Below are positions 24,091-35,500 of a stretch of DNA of 64,000 nt, in pieces. The notes beneath the pieces are model-generated. The model was given only the letters and a program-made list of their open reading frames with translations. It searched no databases and was not told the DNA's origin. This DNA is from Mnemiopsis leidyi (taxonomy: Eukaryota > Ctenophora > Tentaculata > Lobata > Bolinopsidae). The translations under genes and the position numbers were made by a program. Every line of letters begins with the position of its first letter. Positions within the stretch are counted from its first letter, which is position 1. The stretch covers positions 148,963-212,962 of the forward strand of contig JH153653.1 in assembly GCA_000226015.1 (NCBI GenBank), in the 5' to 3' direction.

Positions 24091-24286
24091 AGCGACATGT
24101 GCTGCGGAACATGTCACGTCTAGTTAGGACGTGTGCTGGGTCACGTGTCGCGGCACATATCGCGGCATGTACTGTCTAGTTAGGACAGGTGACGCGATAC
24201 GTACCGTGGATATACCGTCTAGTTAGGACAGGTGACGCGATACGTGCCGCGACACGTGATCCGATACGTGCCGTCTAGTTAGGGTC

Positions 24287-24950
24287 TTAATGATGGTCCG
24301 CCCTATCGGTGTTCCTGAAATAATCTTTCACACGTTGTGGCGATAAAACTCTCAGCAATAATTGGTTAACTGGTTGTAGTGGTGGCTAAACTACAACTAA
24401 AAATGGTGGCTTAAGAACAACGGAAATGAAGCAACGTTTCCAGTATGATGCCTAATTTGATGTTAAAACCAGTCCTGCTGCGCTGTAATCGACAATTAGG
24501 AACCACTAAGTCGCTTATAGAGCAAGAAAATGGAACCTGAGCTAAGAAGATATATATCTTCAGTTTCGCAAGGCATAATTTTTGCAGCCCATGTTTCGAA
24601 TTTGGAGGCATAGTAAGAATCATTAAAGATTTTGTCATAGCAAAAACGTTTTGTTCAATTTCTTAGTACCCACTTCTTTCCATCGCAAAATTAAAAAAAC
24701 TCCCATCAAGTAAACTGACATCAAATAATAATGTTTTGAAAATTATTTGTAGAAACTAGTTACCAACTGGCGCAAAAGATGCAGGTGCGGCAAATTACAA
24801 CATTTAGTCTCCACTCTCCTGCTATCTAGACACAAATCCATTAATTGCTACAAATTTACTCCGCAGCTGATGGCTTAATCTACAAAAATTGATCAACACA
24901 ATTCATGGATGCAAGTTAAAGAAAGATTACTGATGGAAAATTGCAAAAAT
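24287..24950. other. Spacer between transposon and membrane-protein gene
   Basis: AT-rich, with no supported exon. It should contain the 3' UTR of the minus-strand gene ending at 24951. Confidence 0.4.
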
Positions 24951-25826
24951 TTAAAGATCATCACTCAGCAAACTTCTTTGCGAATCAACCAATTCACTGA
25001 TTTCTTTGGACACAAGTTCAGCCGACAATACACCCGTAAATGTTCTCAAATTTTCGCCAGATGGATCTATAAGGAAAAAAGAGTTGTCATGAGTACAGAT
25101 AGAATCGTAACTATGGCAGCCAGATATCATGTCCTCTCTGACCCGTGATAACATCTCCAAACTTCCACACAACACAGCTAGATTGTCAGAGGAAATTCCA
25201 GACGTGCTACTGGTAATACCGTCTAGGGATGACCTGTCTGTTAAAAGAGCAGACTGAAAGTGGTATCTTCTCTCAGAATTCTCCAAGGGTACAACAACAG
25301 TTTTCCCATCGCATTCCACTACTTGTGCATCTGAACAGGCATCTAGAGCTAAAATAGCCGCAACTTCGGTTAACAAGTTGAGCTTGAGTTTTCTGACACG
25401 GTGATTAGATTCTCGGTCAATACAAAACAAAAACCATCTGTTTAAAAACTTTCCGCTGATGTCCTCAGTTTTTCCATCGAGCTTTAGCAACAAAAATCCT
25501 TTAAATGGGTGTGCGTAAGATTTCTTTTTAAACACATACTCAGGTTCAAACACGTAATCAAATAATGTAATGATCAATACGCTACAAAATAGGACAGAAA
25601 AACCTCTGACGTGGTTACTAAATCTGCCTGTATCTTGTTTTCCGAACGTGGAGATATGGGAACTACCAGCTCTATTTACGAAAAGGAACGCTGTGGAGAT
25701 AGGTCTGGTAAAACCCGACTGTCGAGAAAGAGGTTGGGTCTGTAATGACCGGTTGGCAGAACGTAACATCTGACGAAGATTCGCGAGGAGAATTTCAGAG
25801 TTCAGAGCGTTTAGTCTCAGTTTCAT
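24951..25826 (-). CDS. Unknown single-pass membrane protein, possibly mitochondrial
   Basis: A single exon of 291 codons with a clear ATG at 25826. The first 45 residues are rich in Arg, Leu and Ser and poor in acidic residues (LRQMLRSANRSLQTQPLSRQ), like a mitochondrial targeting peptide. One hydrophobic segment follows (SVLFCSVLIITLFDYVF, about residues 75-95), then about 190 soluble residues with mixed alpha/beta character, including LLTEVAAILALDACSDAQ and DNSFFLIDPSGENLR. I recognise no family. It lies 660 bp from the 3' end of the SLC35F6-like gene on the same strand. The long open frame and codon composition support a real gene. Confidence 0.7.
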   Translation of the reverse strand: MKLRLNALNSEILLANLRQMLRSANRSLQTQPLSRQSGFTRPISTAFLFVNRAGSSHISTFGKQDTGRFSNHVRGFSVLFCSVLIITLFDYVFEPEYVFKKKSYAHPFKGFLLLKLDGKTEDISGKFLNRWFLFCIDRESNHRVRKLKLNLLTEVAAILALDACSDAQVVECDGKTVVVPLENSERRYHFQSALLTDRSSLDGITSSTSGISSDNLAVLCGSLEMLSRVREDMISGCHSYDSICTHDNSFFLIDPSGENLRTFTGVLSAELVSKEISELVDSQRSLLSDDL

Positions 25827-26488
25827 TACTCTGCTGGATTATCCTAGACAAATCAGTGGACTTAGCACTCGATAGCTAAAATGAAACTGTGTGACATGAT
25901 AAACAGTTTATTGGTTTACCGATCTTTTCAACTAATTTTATTCGAAACAGCTAAACAAACATATCATAACATTTGTCGAAGTCGAAATATATTGTACATT
26001 AATAAAAACTTGAACCAAATCAAAAATCACACATTCATAAACAAGTTAAGGTGTGTAAAAATCATTTCCTTTTTTACAATCGCTGATATTGAAATTTCTT
26101 AAGTGTATAAATCCCACAACAATCAATTGAACCTGATAATTGGTTTAAAAATCTGTACGCAACATCACAAATGAAGACGCAAAAAGGTAAGAAAAGAACT
26201 AAGGCTGAATAAATGGAAAGGTAAAGAAAATTAAGTGCCGTCTACATTATACTTTACTTACTTTTCATAGGAGCAATTGACGCAATTTGATGACATCCTC
26301 ACAAAAATAACGTTAAATACATTCTATATGTACAAACATAAAGCATCTTCTAGTTCGTATTCCAGTTCATCTTGATTTTCCAACCAACAGTAATTTAACG
26401 TCTGGTATCTGGATTGCTTATTAAGAAACAATAATTAACCACACAAAGAATAATCACAGCTGAACGCCAAGTATATACACAATCCCCG
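25827..26488. other. Short intergenic spacer between two minus-strand genes
   Basis: AT-rich, with no gene seen. It contains the 3' end of the SLC35F6-like gene and the 5' flank of the unknown membrane protein. Confidence 0.45.
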
Positions 26489-29016
26489 CTAATTTGCCCT
26501 TAAACTCCCGTCCAAGAGGGGTTGTGAACCCTCGAAGTCCGCGGAAATCTCTTCAAATCCAGAGGTGCGAGGAGAAGCGATACACTTGATGTAGATAATT
26601 TCGTTGTAAAGCAAAGTCCCTAACATAAGTAGAACAAACCCTCCGATCTGCACAAAACCGTACCTAACAATATGGTACGTCACTACATAGCAGTTATTAG
26701 CAGTGTATAAGTAACTGTTACAGATCTTAAACTTCTTCTTAGGGAAACATTTTCAGTCGATATTTTTTAAATGAATGTATTATTTCTATTTACATCTCAA
26801 AACGAGACAACTCACGTCATGTCGAAAGCTTCGCCGTAGGAGCTGACTATGCAGTAGTGAATTAGCAGGTCTATTGCCCAGACTAACATCGTCCTACAGG
26901 CGTCTATAAGTGTTCTGTGTACTGCTGACAGAGACTGAGAATAGGGTAGTTTTTCAGGTTTTAGTGCTTCCACAAAAAGTCATTAAAAGCAAAGGGCTAT
27001 GTTTACGCTCTGCAAGCATATAACAAGGAAATCTACCACCGACGCATTCTACTGACTTGATGTCAATTTGAATAGGGCAGGTTAAAATCTAATCAAGATC
27101 AAGGGTAGTACAACATTTATAACCGTTCACAGCTCACAGCTGTTTTCATTAAAATTAAGAATCATGCTCTGGTTCCACATCTTACCTTGGTTACTGAAAG
27201 ACCAAAATAGTTGTAGAATGCTATACTGAACAGATATGCTAGTCCAAATCCTAAAATAGCTGGGTTGTTCCACATCTAGGGGATTGACATTTTTAACATT
27301 TTAATGAGCTAGATATTTTTCAATCAACCGTATAACACTCGAGCATAGGGGAAACTAACAAAGCAAACTTCCTTGTCATATATTTACTAACTAAACCTGA
27401 GATATAGCGTCGAGAGAATTTTCGTAACTGTCGTGAGGGCCATCACCAGGTATGAAGTAGCAAACAGGGAGAACTAACAGAGACATAAACAAAACTCCGA
27501 AACAACCTTCCATCCCAACTACCTGAGGGTGATAGGAAAATATTATACAAACTACCTGGGTAATAGGAAAATATTATACAAACTACCTGGGTAATGGGAA
27601 AATATTATAAAAGCTTGTTTCATTTTTCTAGCTTGATTAATGCCTCGAACATACCACATAATGTAAATATTTATCCTGAATGGAATCTAATTTCATGCTG
27701 AATACAAACTTTGGATTGATAAGAGTTAATTTACATATAACAATTGAATTTATAGTCTTTACAAAATAGTACCTGGATAGGCGGGACATTGTGTTTCTTT
27801 ATGAAGATCTCCTCTACTATCATCTGAGATGCACTAACTAGCTGAGCCAGCAGAATGAGGACAATCCCCAGTATCATCTCTCCTGCAGGAAGTTTACAAT
27901 AAACATATTGCTTTTCTACTTAAATCGTGATATCGCGTTGATTGCGGAACGAAAATGCGGAATCAGGAAAATATAATCATCATGTGAAATGTCATAACAT
28001 GTGTTTACAAACCATGGGAGACACCGTCATCAGAAGTGGATCCGTTCTTGTCAGAGAGAACTGAAGAGAGACCGACAGTTGCTAAACCAGCCATGACAAC
28101 GCCCATACCTATCCAGTTAGTAGCGTACATCTTACGTTTTAGAAATATTACCTGGGGGAGGATAGGAAGATAGTGTATCTACTATAAGAAAATCTAGAAT
28201 TGATCATAAATACAGTGATAAACTGCGTGAACACTGGTAGGTATAATACTGGTAGGTATAATATAATAAGCTAGAAAGGAAATGTAACTTTGTATTGAGA
28301 TTGTATTGAGATTGTAACAATGTACTCAGATGTACTCAGATTCAAATGTGAATTCATAATTGAAACAAGTAGCAGTCGGTTCAGTTTTAAACGTTTATGT
28401 TAATTGAATCAAGTAGCAGTATGCTCGTACCGATAAGATCCCAGCGAATATGATGATAGCACCCCGCAACATCTGCCATACAGAAGCAGGGACATATAGA
28501 AGTCCAATACCAGACAGGGTGGTGCCGATTAGATCACAGATAGTGGGTACCACAAATATACCGGTCAATACTCGTCTGAGACGTATGTGTTAGTTCAGTG
28601 CTTAACTAACCTACACGCTAGTCTTCACTTAAATGTAAATTGTGTCTGATCAATGAAATTATGTTACGATTTTAAAAACAAACTTTTTCGGCGAATGAAA
28701 CTGACATTGAAGAGAAAATGTCAGTAACGTTTAAAATTTAAACTGACTCAGGCTGAGGTTCGGCATCGGTGTCTTGAATCTGATTTTCCCGCTCTTTTCT
28801 AGCCTTCCTTCGTTGCCACTCGTATACAATCAAACAGATTGCTTCCCCGTAAAACATGAGCAAAGTTTGGAACCAGGGGTGGTTAAACTTGGCTTTCTCT
28901 CCGTAGATACCTCGGGCTGTCGACTGATTCTGAGCTTTTTTCGTAAGTGTGTTCAAAGATCCAGTAATAAGCATTCCAGCAACCAAGATTGCCGTATAAA
29001 GTTTGAAGTTGGCCAT
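26489..29016 (-). CDS. SLC35F6: SLC35F6-like nucleotide-sugar-type transporter
   Basis: Eight exons join in frame: 28748-29016, 28431-28575, 28013-28151, 27773-27882, 27397-27522, 27186-27275, 26816-26934 and 26489-26663, giving about 390 residues (the vertebrate protein has about 370). Landmarks match the SLC35F6 family in order: GMLITGSLNTLTKKAQ, PTICDLIGTTL, WQMLRGAIIIFAGIL, MIVEEIFIKKHNVPP, VVGMEGCFGVLF, AFYNYFGLSVTK, RTMLVWAID and GFVLLMLGTLLYNEI. This is a ten-helix drug/metabolite-transporter fold; the vertebrate protein is found on lysosomes and mitochondria. The C-terminal tail contains an acidic dileucine-type signal (FEGSQPLL), consistent with endolysosomal sorting. The start ATG at 29016 gives the family N-terminus. 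Donors and acceptors are GT-AG, though exon 1 uses the weaker donor GTCAGT. Confidence 0.92.
27515..27612. repeat. 31-bp tandem repeat spanning an SLC35F6 splice acceptor
   Basis: On the minus strand the acceptor of exon 27397-27522 (CCTCAG, then GTAGTT) is preceded by two further copies of the same block. Each has ACCCAGGTAGTTTG followed by TATAATATTTTCC. Each copy therefore contains an AG acceptor plus the first exon bases. The period is 31 bp. Confidence 0.85.
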
Positions 29017-30341
29017 TCTTCTGCCTGTACTCAATAGCAAGTTTATTAATATAGACTGCTGAGCTGACTACTTTTCTAAGTTTGAAATTAAGTTCACGGT
29101 TTAAAGTTTATAGATTAAAATTTGTTGATAGTTGAACTTCATTCAATATTCAATGTCAAATTTGTCTTTAAATTTGTGAACAAGTTTCAGACATGTCAGT
29201 TATAATAAACTCAGATTATAATAAACTCAGATTATTTATAACACTTTCATAAAGGTAACATATTTGAATCATCAAACTTTCTGAAAAACATAAAAATCAT
29301 AAAAACACAAATTAATCAAAATTAAAAACACTACGTCTTTACCAACCAAATGTTTATGCCAAAATATTCAATGCAATGGACCCAAATGCACTGAAATACA
29401 GCAAACAAACGAGATAACAGTGACGGTACACAATGCTCAAGTACACAACTCTTCATGATAAAGTACAATACACAATACACTTTGAGGGTACACATGACTT
29501 AATCTCTCGTACTTCTCGGTGTTACCTTACAACAAATATAGGTACTTGTCCTGATTTCAAAATTGTACATAAAACAGAAACATGCAATCTGCTAACTGTT
29601 TCACTTAGCTTTAGGTTGTCTAAAATCAACCTTTTAGTATCAACAAAATCATCTGACGTCAATACTCCTGTTATTTCATGTCACTGTAACAAAAATAAAT
29701 CTCTCTACAATCCAGTTAACTTTGTGATTCAATTGCAAGCTTTGCTTTTTCCATTTCGAGTAAAAAATCATAGTATTGTTCCAAACTCATCTCCACTGTT
29801 ACATTTTCCCTCTCATCATTACCGTCTTTAAGTTGCAGATTTAGCTGAAATATTGATCTTACTTATGACAGACTATAGGATTGCAGGTTAAGTCTATTTT
29901 CTGCCATTAAATTTGCTGCATATAGGAGAACTTATGTTCAGTAATCAACAGGAAGGAAAGAACACTGAAACAAGGTAAAACCTGAAGATGTGTGTCAGCT
30001 TGGTTAGAAAGCTTTTTCGAAGCAACTGTGATACCCCACTTCCACTCAATGTTACATACTTCTTTAGACATATCTGTAGTCGAATGATGTTATTGTTAAG
30101 GATGTTAAGGAACAAAATATTAGTTTTTAGAAAAGACGGCAGAATTCAGGCAAGGATTATTTCTTAAGATTTTGTTCAAAGGAGCTAGTAGGAAAAATTA
30201 ATCCCATAAAAATAGACATAAAAAAGTATAGCACAGAAATATAACTTTCATGACACACCAAGTTATGACATTTAAAAAAAGCATCGATTGGTTCAAAACA
30301 ACTTAACAGTCTATAACCTATTTCAGAAATTTAAGCAACTA
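29017..30341. other. Spacer between SLC35F6-like and KDM8-like genes
   Basis: AT-rich sequence that includes the 5' flank of the transporter and the 3' flank of the hydroxylase. The open frame at 29433-29831 (+) has no motif, no splice context and low-complexity composition; I treat it as chance. Confidence 0.45.
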
Positions 30342-31547
30342 TCAGTTTTTCCACCACATGCTGACACTTAAACTTACAGAGAGTGACCTAACATGATGCC
30401 ACCAATGTAAGGGAACATATAACACATCACCTGGTCCCAAATCAGCAACCCAAGCTGTTTTATCCTTGTAATCAGGGAAATCATCATTAACACTAGGGGA
30501 CTCTATGTCGACTTGGCTGGTATTTTCTAACAGGTGATGTTGATGTGGATGCATGTTGTCATGGCGACTAAACATTACAAAGCGCTTATAACCATACACT
30601 TGGCAGAACAGGTTCTCATAGTGGTCATGGTGAAGAGGGGAGACAGTTCCAACAGGGCCAAACCAACAATTGGTAACGACTTCGCTGTCTGATATTGCTA
30701 AGTAGTCCAGAGGAATTATGTCGTCTTTTAGTTTTGTAATGTGATTGAACAATTCATACTGTGCTAAGTAGGCTACCTCATCTGACTGGGATAGAATATA
30801 AGTTGTGATAAATTCCTTTAACTTGACCAGTTTTTGGGACCATAGATCACTTGTGTATGAAGAGCCAATTTCTACTGGTATTGTTCTTTCTCCAAAGTGT
30901 CTAAATAAGTACAACGGACTCCACTTTTTCATGGCTGGCCAATGGTTAACAACATTTTTCATGATAAAAGGGGTACCAGGTCTCAAAAGTTCTAAATATT
31001 TCTCCAAAGTTGGGGCATTTACACATGGAACATTGTGAAGATTGGGTAAAAGAGGCAGGGGAATGTCCGCCTTCTCTTCTGGGTCACTTACCGAAACCTC
31101 TTTAAGATCTGTGCTGACAAGTTCACAGAGAATGTCGGCTAATTCTTGGACAAATAGTTCATCACTAAGTGGAGCTCCCATTATAAGCCCCATGTCACAA
31201 GATAAAATAGCATCTGAATATTTTCCTGCACAAGTAAGATTTACACTTTTAATAAAACAAACTGCCCTGTATAACTGTCTCCAAAAGATATCCACATTTC
31301 TCCAGTGTCCTATATTGATCGTCTCCCAGGTTGAGTCTAGCAAGACATCGCATTCGAAAATTCTGTCATCTATTTCTTTGTCAGGAGGATCTAAAATCAG
31401 CGGAGTAGTTCCTGTGAGTAAATCATGAAACATTTTACTTTCCCTCCTGCAGTAATATTTGCAGAATCCATCTTGGATTGCTTTGCAATGGGAATAAAAT
31501 TCCAATCCGGCATTAAGCATTTCATTTTTCTGACTTTCTTTAAACAT
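30342..31547 (-). CDS. KDM8: JMJD5/KDM8-like JmjC 2-oxoglutarate oxygenase, intronless
   Basis: A single exon of 401 codons with first ATG at 31547 (MFKESQKNEMLNAGLEFYSH). The N-terminal half is helical, as in JMJD5. The JmjC domain follows: RPGTPFIMKNVVNHWPAMKK, then RTIPVEIGSSYTSDLWSQKL, then YLAQYELFNHITKLKDDI, then the Fe(II) site LHHDHYENLFCQ (His306 and Asp308), YGYKRFVMFS for 2-oxoglutarate binding, and LHWWHHVRSLSVSLSVSMWW with the distal His at 384. In mammals JMJD5 is an arginine hydroxylase and protease-like regulator of histone tails and the cell cycle. Length and motifs match the family. No intron is present, unlike most neighbouring genes. All metal-binding residues are present, so the enzyme should be active. 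Confidence 0.93.
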   Translation of the reverse strand: MFKESQKNEMLNAGLEFYSHCKAIQDGFCKYYCRRESKMFHDLLTGTTPLILDPPDKEIDDRIFECDVLLDSTWETINIGHWRNVDIFWRQLYRAVCFIKSVNLTCAGKYSDAILSCDMGLIMGAPLSDELFVQELADILCELVSTDLKEVSVSDPEEKADIPLPLLPNLHNVPCVNAPTLEKYLELLRPGTPFIMKNVVNHWPAMKKWSPLYLFRHFGERTIPVEIGSSYTSDLWSQKLVKLKEFITTYILSQSDEVAYLAQYELFNHITKLKDDIIPLDYLAISDSEVVTNCWFGPVGTVSPLHHDHYENLFCQVYGYKRFVMFSRHDNMHPHQHHLLENTSQVDIESPSVNDDFPDYKDKTAWVADLGPGDVLYVPLHWWHHVRSLSVSLSVSMWWKN

Positions 31548-32522
31548 ATCAAGAAAACAAATCACTATGAAGGTTCTTTACCAGGATTGAAAATTGTGGC
31601 TAGTAGAAAAGTAAACAGCTCTTAGCGCTCGATTTCAGTAATGGTCCGTAGTGTCGTAATTTCAAATAACGTTCTTGCGCGGCGCGTGATAGCCCTATTT
31701 CATTTTAACAAATCTTTGATTTTAGAAAAATATAAATGTTTTACAAAAAACTTCAAAAATTATCTAAACATCAAAAAAATTTTTATTAATATAAAAATGT
31801 AATATTTTTGATTTCAAATTTATTAGTATTGATTTTTCAGATGAAAATGTTGATAAAAAGCTTCCGCTGCCGCGCAAACAGAAATACAGAAAAACCACTT
31901 TTCAAATCGAGCGTTAAAATGTTAGCGCATGGTTCTGCGTCCCTAAATAACACCTTATTTATCATCTGCTATTTGTTGTTCCTCTGACGATTGTTTACAA
32001 TATATGACAAATGAATGCGCCTGTTTTTATCTGATCTCTGGATGAATAGTAAGCACAAAATTTGTGACTCCTTCATGATTGTTAGTGTCGATATCAATGC
32101 TTGGGGCCAGTGGTTTGTTGCGATCGTTCCATGGTGCGAGGAAATCATGTTCAGTGTCTTGTTACATTTTATAATTTACTATAATCTTAGAGTTCAAACT
32201 CGATCCTAATTGTTTATCAGATTTATGCTTTAATTCAACATCTCGGTTATTATGGTTTCTATCGAGTATCGGGATATTACTTAAACGTTGTATTATCTAG
32301 AATCCTATCTACTATCTAGGCTGTAGCTGCTTGCAAGCCTCCCTGTCCTAGAATTTTATGTTCGTGTAATTTTCATGCAAAGTGGTTGCTAAGTATTAGG
32401 TTTGGCTCAAGTGTTGCCTAGATTGGAGAATGAGAATCTCTCTTTGACTTATGTCGTTGACTTATGTCTTTGCCTAATGTCTCAGCATACTAATGTCAAA
32501 GATTCTATAAAATCTTAAAGTA
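31548..32522. other. Divergent intergenic region (probable shared promoter area)
   Basis: This 975-bp stretch separates the minus-strand KDM8-like start from the plus-strand start at 32523, so it should hold both promoters. I see no clear TATA box. An AT-rich section near 31690-31850 is followed by mixed sequence. Confidence 0.4.
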
Positions 32523-35500
32523 ATGGAAAAGGATCAAAACCTTGGAGAAGGCACTGAGTCTGTCCCTCAGAAGGTGCGGCAGTGATCTTGCATTATTTTC
32601 TGAGAGAGCTTTTTCTTCCCATTTTTCACCTTTTTCATTTTTGCCTTTTTCTGAATCCGTGTTTTTCACAGGTGACTTAATAGACTTTTAATTCTTTGTC
32701 AAGTATCCCATATCACTTTCATGTAGGAAGAAGACGGGGAAAAAGAGGAAGACAACAGGGCCGAAACGGCAGAACAAACGGAAGAACTACCTGATAAGAC
32801 TGGGAATCTTGAAATCATGCCAGTTAAGGTGACCTGTTGTGTTGCTGAAGTCAATAGTTCCTAAATTGAACAATTTGTTGAACATTTCTAAAATAGAAAA
32901 AGTCGAATAATCAAATTGTAATATTTTTCCACAGGAAGGAGAACCAAGAGAAGAACCAGAAAAAGAAGATGAGATTGAAGAAGAAATCAAAAACGGAGAG
33001 GTCCTGGACGACGAAGATGAAGAAGATTACTATTACAGACGTACTCCTGTAAAGGTATTACAATCTAACTATATTTACAGTTCACGCTTTTCATCACGCT
33101 ATTCTACTGCTTGAACGTCATATGCATGATAATTCCAATGTTTACATTGATATCATATTAAACAATGGCCAAATACCAAACGTTTGTGACGTATGATTAT
33201 CCCCCACCCTGTTTCTAACTGTTGATCTATAACTGTTTCTAACTGATGGTCTATAACTGTTTCTAACTGTTGATCTATAACTGTTTCTAACTGATGATCC
33301 ATAACTGTTTCTAACTGTTGATCTATAACTGTTTCTAACTGATGATCCATAACTGTTTCTAACTGATGATCTATAACTCTTTCTAACTGATGTTCTACAA
33401 CTGTTTCTAACTGATGATCTATAACTGTTTCTAACTGTTGATCTATAACTGTTTCTAACTGATGGTCTATAACTGTTTCTAACTGATGATCTATAACTGT
33501 TTCTAACTGATGTTCTACAACTGTTTCTAACTAATGATCTATAACTGTTTCTAACTGTTCCCCAAAACAGCACTTCAATCCCACAGGTCCATCTTGACTT
33601 CAGAGAAGAAGAGCCGGATGACTTAGCGAGGATCCCAGCCCGACCTCGCAGTACAGACTGGCTCGGTGAGCGGAGCAGCAATACCTGGTTTACTGAACCT
33701 GCTCATCTCAACCTGGACGGTACCAGGAAATCTGATGACATGGTATGTGATGTGCCTGGGAATTAGTTCCATCTGCTTTTAGTATTTAAAGTGGGAGTAA
33801 AACTCCCGGCATATGTGTTTCAAGATTTAACCAGGACATCATGGCTAGAATCTAGATCGAATCATGTCGCTCATACAATAGGTTTTACAACCGGGTTTGT
33901 TAAAGATCCTGTATGCTGATATGAATAGCGACAGCACAGTTCTATGATAAACGGCAGCCTTGAGCTGTAACAAGAGGTACGGTAGTAGGTACACAAATTT
34001 TAAATGGTTAAAAACACACACACACACACACACTATATCTGCAACCTGATGCAGGTGTTTGCAGCTGACTCTTGCACGAAATTACTGGACAGTTCTGTCA
34101 TCTTCTTTGTTTCGGCCAGCGTCCCGAATAAGGTCTCCTATTGAGTAACCACATATATTGATATTGACGTGCAGTAATTCTGTCTCATCCGACTTGGAAT
34201 TCAAGTAGGATTATTCTGGAATTACTGTGAGTGACTGGTAAGCTTGTTGACATTGGCTCAACAAACACACGTTATCTAGTTAATCTCTTGCAGTAATTTC
34301 AGAAATTTGCAATCCAGGACGCTGTATATTTGGAGCAAGCTGCTCTACCGCGTCATGTCTTGTAGCTCAATCGTTCATTTTCTATATTGCTCTATCATAC
34401 TGTATCTTGTACCTTTTGTGTCTATTGTATCTTGTATCTATTGCATATCTTTTTGTGTTGTGTACATTAAGATATGGTTTTGAAACTTTTGTCCGTTTTA
34501 CAACTAACTTAAGCTAGTTTACAACTAAACTAAGCTAGTTTTTACGTTCGAAAAGACGAAATCTTCTTTAGCTCTGCCTCTTCTATCCCATGATATCGAC
34601 TTAAAGTAAGATATTTTACCTGCCATTAAACTACGATGACCACATCCAGGTTATATAGATCAGCCGGCCTAGCCCACAATTTTGGCTTTTAATGCACAGC
34701 ACTATATTTAACTGCGAGTAAGTTAGCAGTACACTGTATATTGCAGACTGCAAGTAAGTTAGCAGTACACTGTACATTGCAGACTGCAAGTAGTGTAATG
34801 ACAGATAATTAGTTCCTGTCTAGTGTCTACCAATACACACCCCACACTAGAGATGCTTGCTTCTTATTGGTCCTCAACACGTGATGTTCATTACACGGAA
34901 CCTCTTACAATAACCCTGCTTAGTATTGTACTCAGTATAGTCCAGGTAGTTTACATCTAGCTAGACATCGTAACTATCTATTCTTAGTATAGTCCAGGTA
35001 GTTTACATCTAGCTAGACATCGTAACTATCTATTCTTAGTATAGTCCAGGTAGTTTACATCTAGTTAGACATCGTAACTATCTATTCTAGTGTCCTTACA
35101 TGTTTTGTACTTTGAGCGCGTGTTTTAGCTTGTTGTGAGTAATTGTTGTACATACTTGAATCTAGAACTTGGTGTAATCCTGCTTGCTGTTTAGTCGAGA
35201 TGGTAAGTTTTTCAGGAGCATAATGGCATGTGTAATATTTGTACTGGAATGTCTAATTCCAGGGTTAACCAGCCAACTACTGAGTCTTTCAGAATTTTAT
35301 CTCATGCTTATGTAGTATTGTACACATGAGCCTGCAACAAGGGAAATGATGTCATTGTATAGTCGCACATTTTCGAAAGGGGACGATATTCTTAAATCTT
35401 GCAAAAACGTGCTATATAGTGCAAGGGGATACATTCATTTCATGGACTCTGGTCTATTGTAGGTTAGAAAGAAACAATAGAAATTTATTTTGCATCAAAT

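Larger units (their letters stand above)
22445..24286. mobile_element. PIF/Harbinger DNA transposon, degenerate
   Basis: The left end GACCCTAGCTAGACGG and the inverse of the right end, GACCCTAACTAGACGG, form inverted termini that continue through CGTATCGGATCACGTGTCGC. The flanking trinucleotides TCA and TTA fit a 3-bp TWA target duplication with one change. Subterminal repeats containing CCGTCTAGTTAGGA occur twice at the left end and four times at the right. Internally there is transposase-like sequence on the plus strand and a SANT/MADF-like second gene on the minus strand, the usual two-gene plan of PIF/Harbinger. Length is 1842 bp including a short N gap at 23652-23664. The coding parts are interrupted, so the copy is not autonomous. 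Confidence 0.8.

Noticed and set aside
29433-29831. 132-residue plus-strand frame between SLC35F6 and KDM8
   Set aside because: AT-rich composition, no splice context, no motif; likely chance.
33142-33681. Long minus-strand open frame encoding a repetitive SYRS-type protein
   Set aside because: It is the reverse side of a 24-bp intronic minisatellite; the unit length is a multiple of three, which keeps a frame open by chance.
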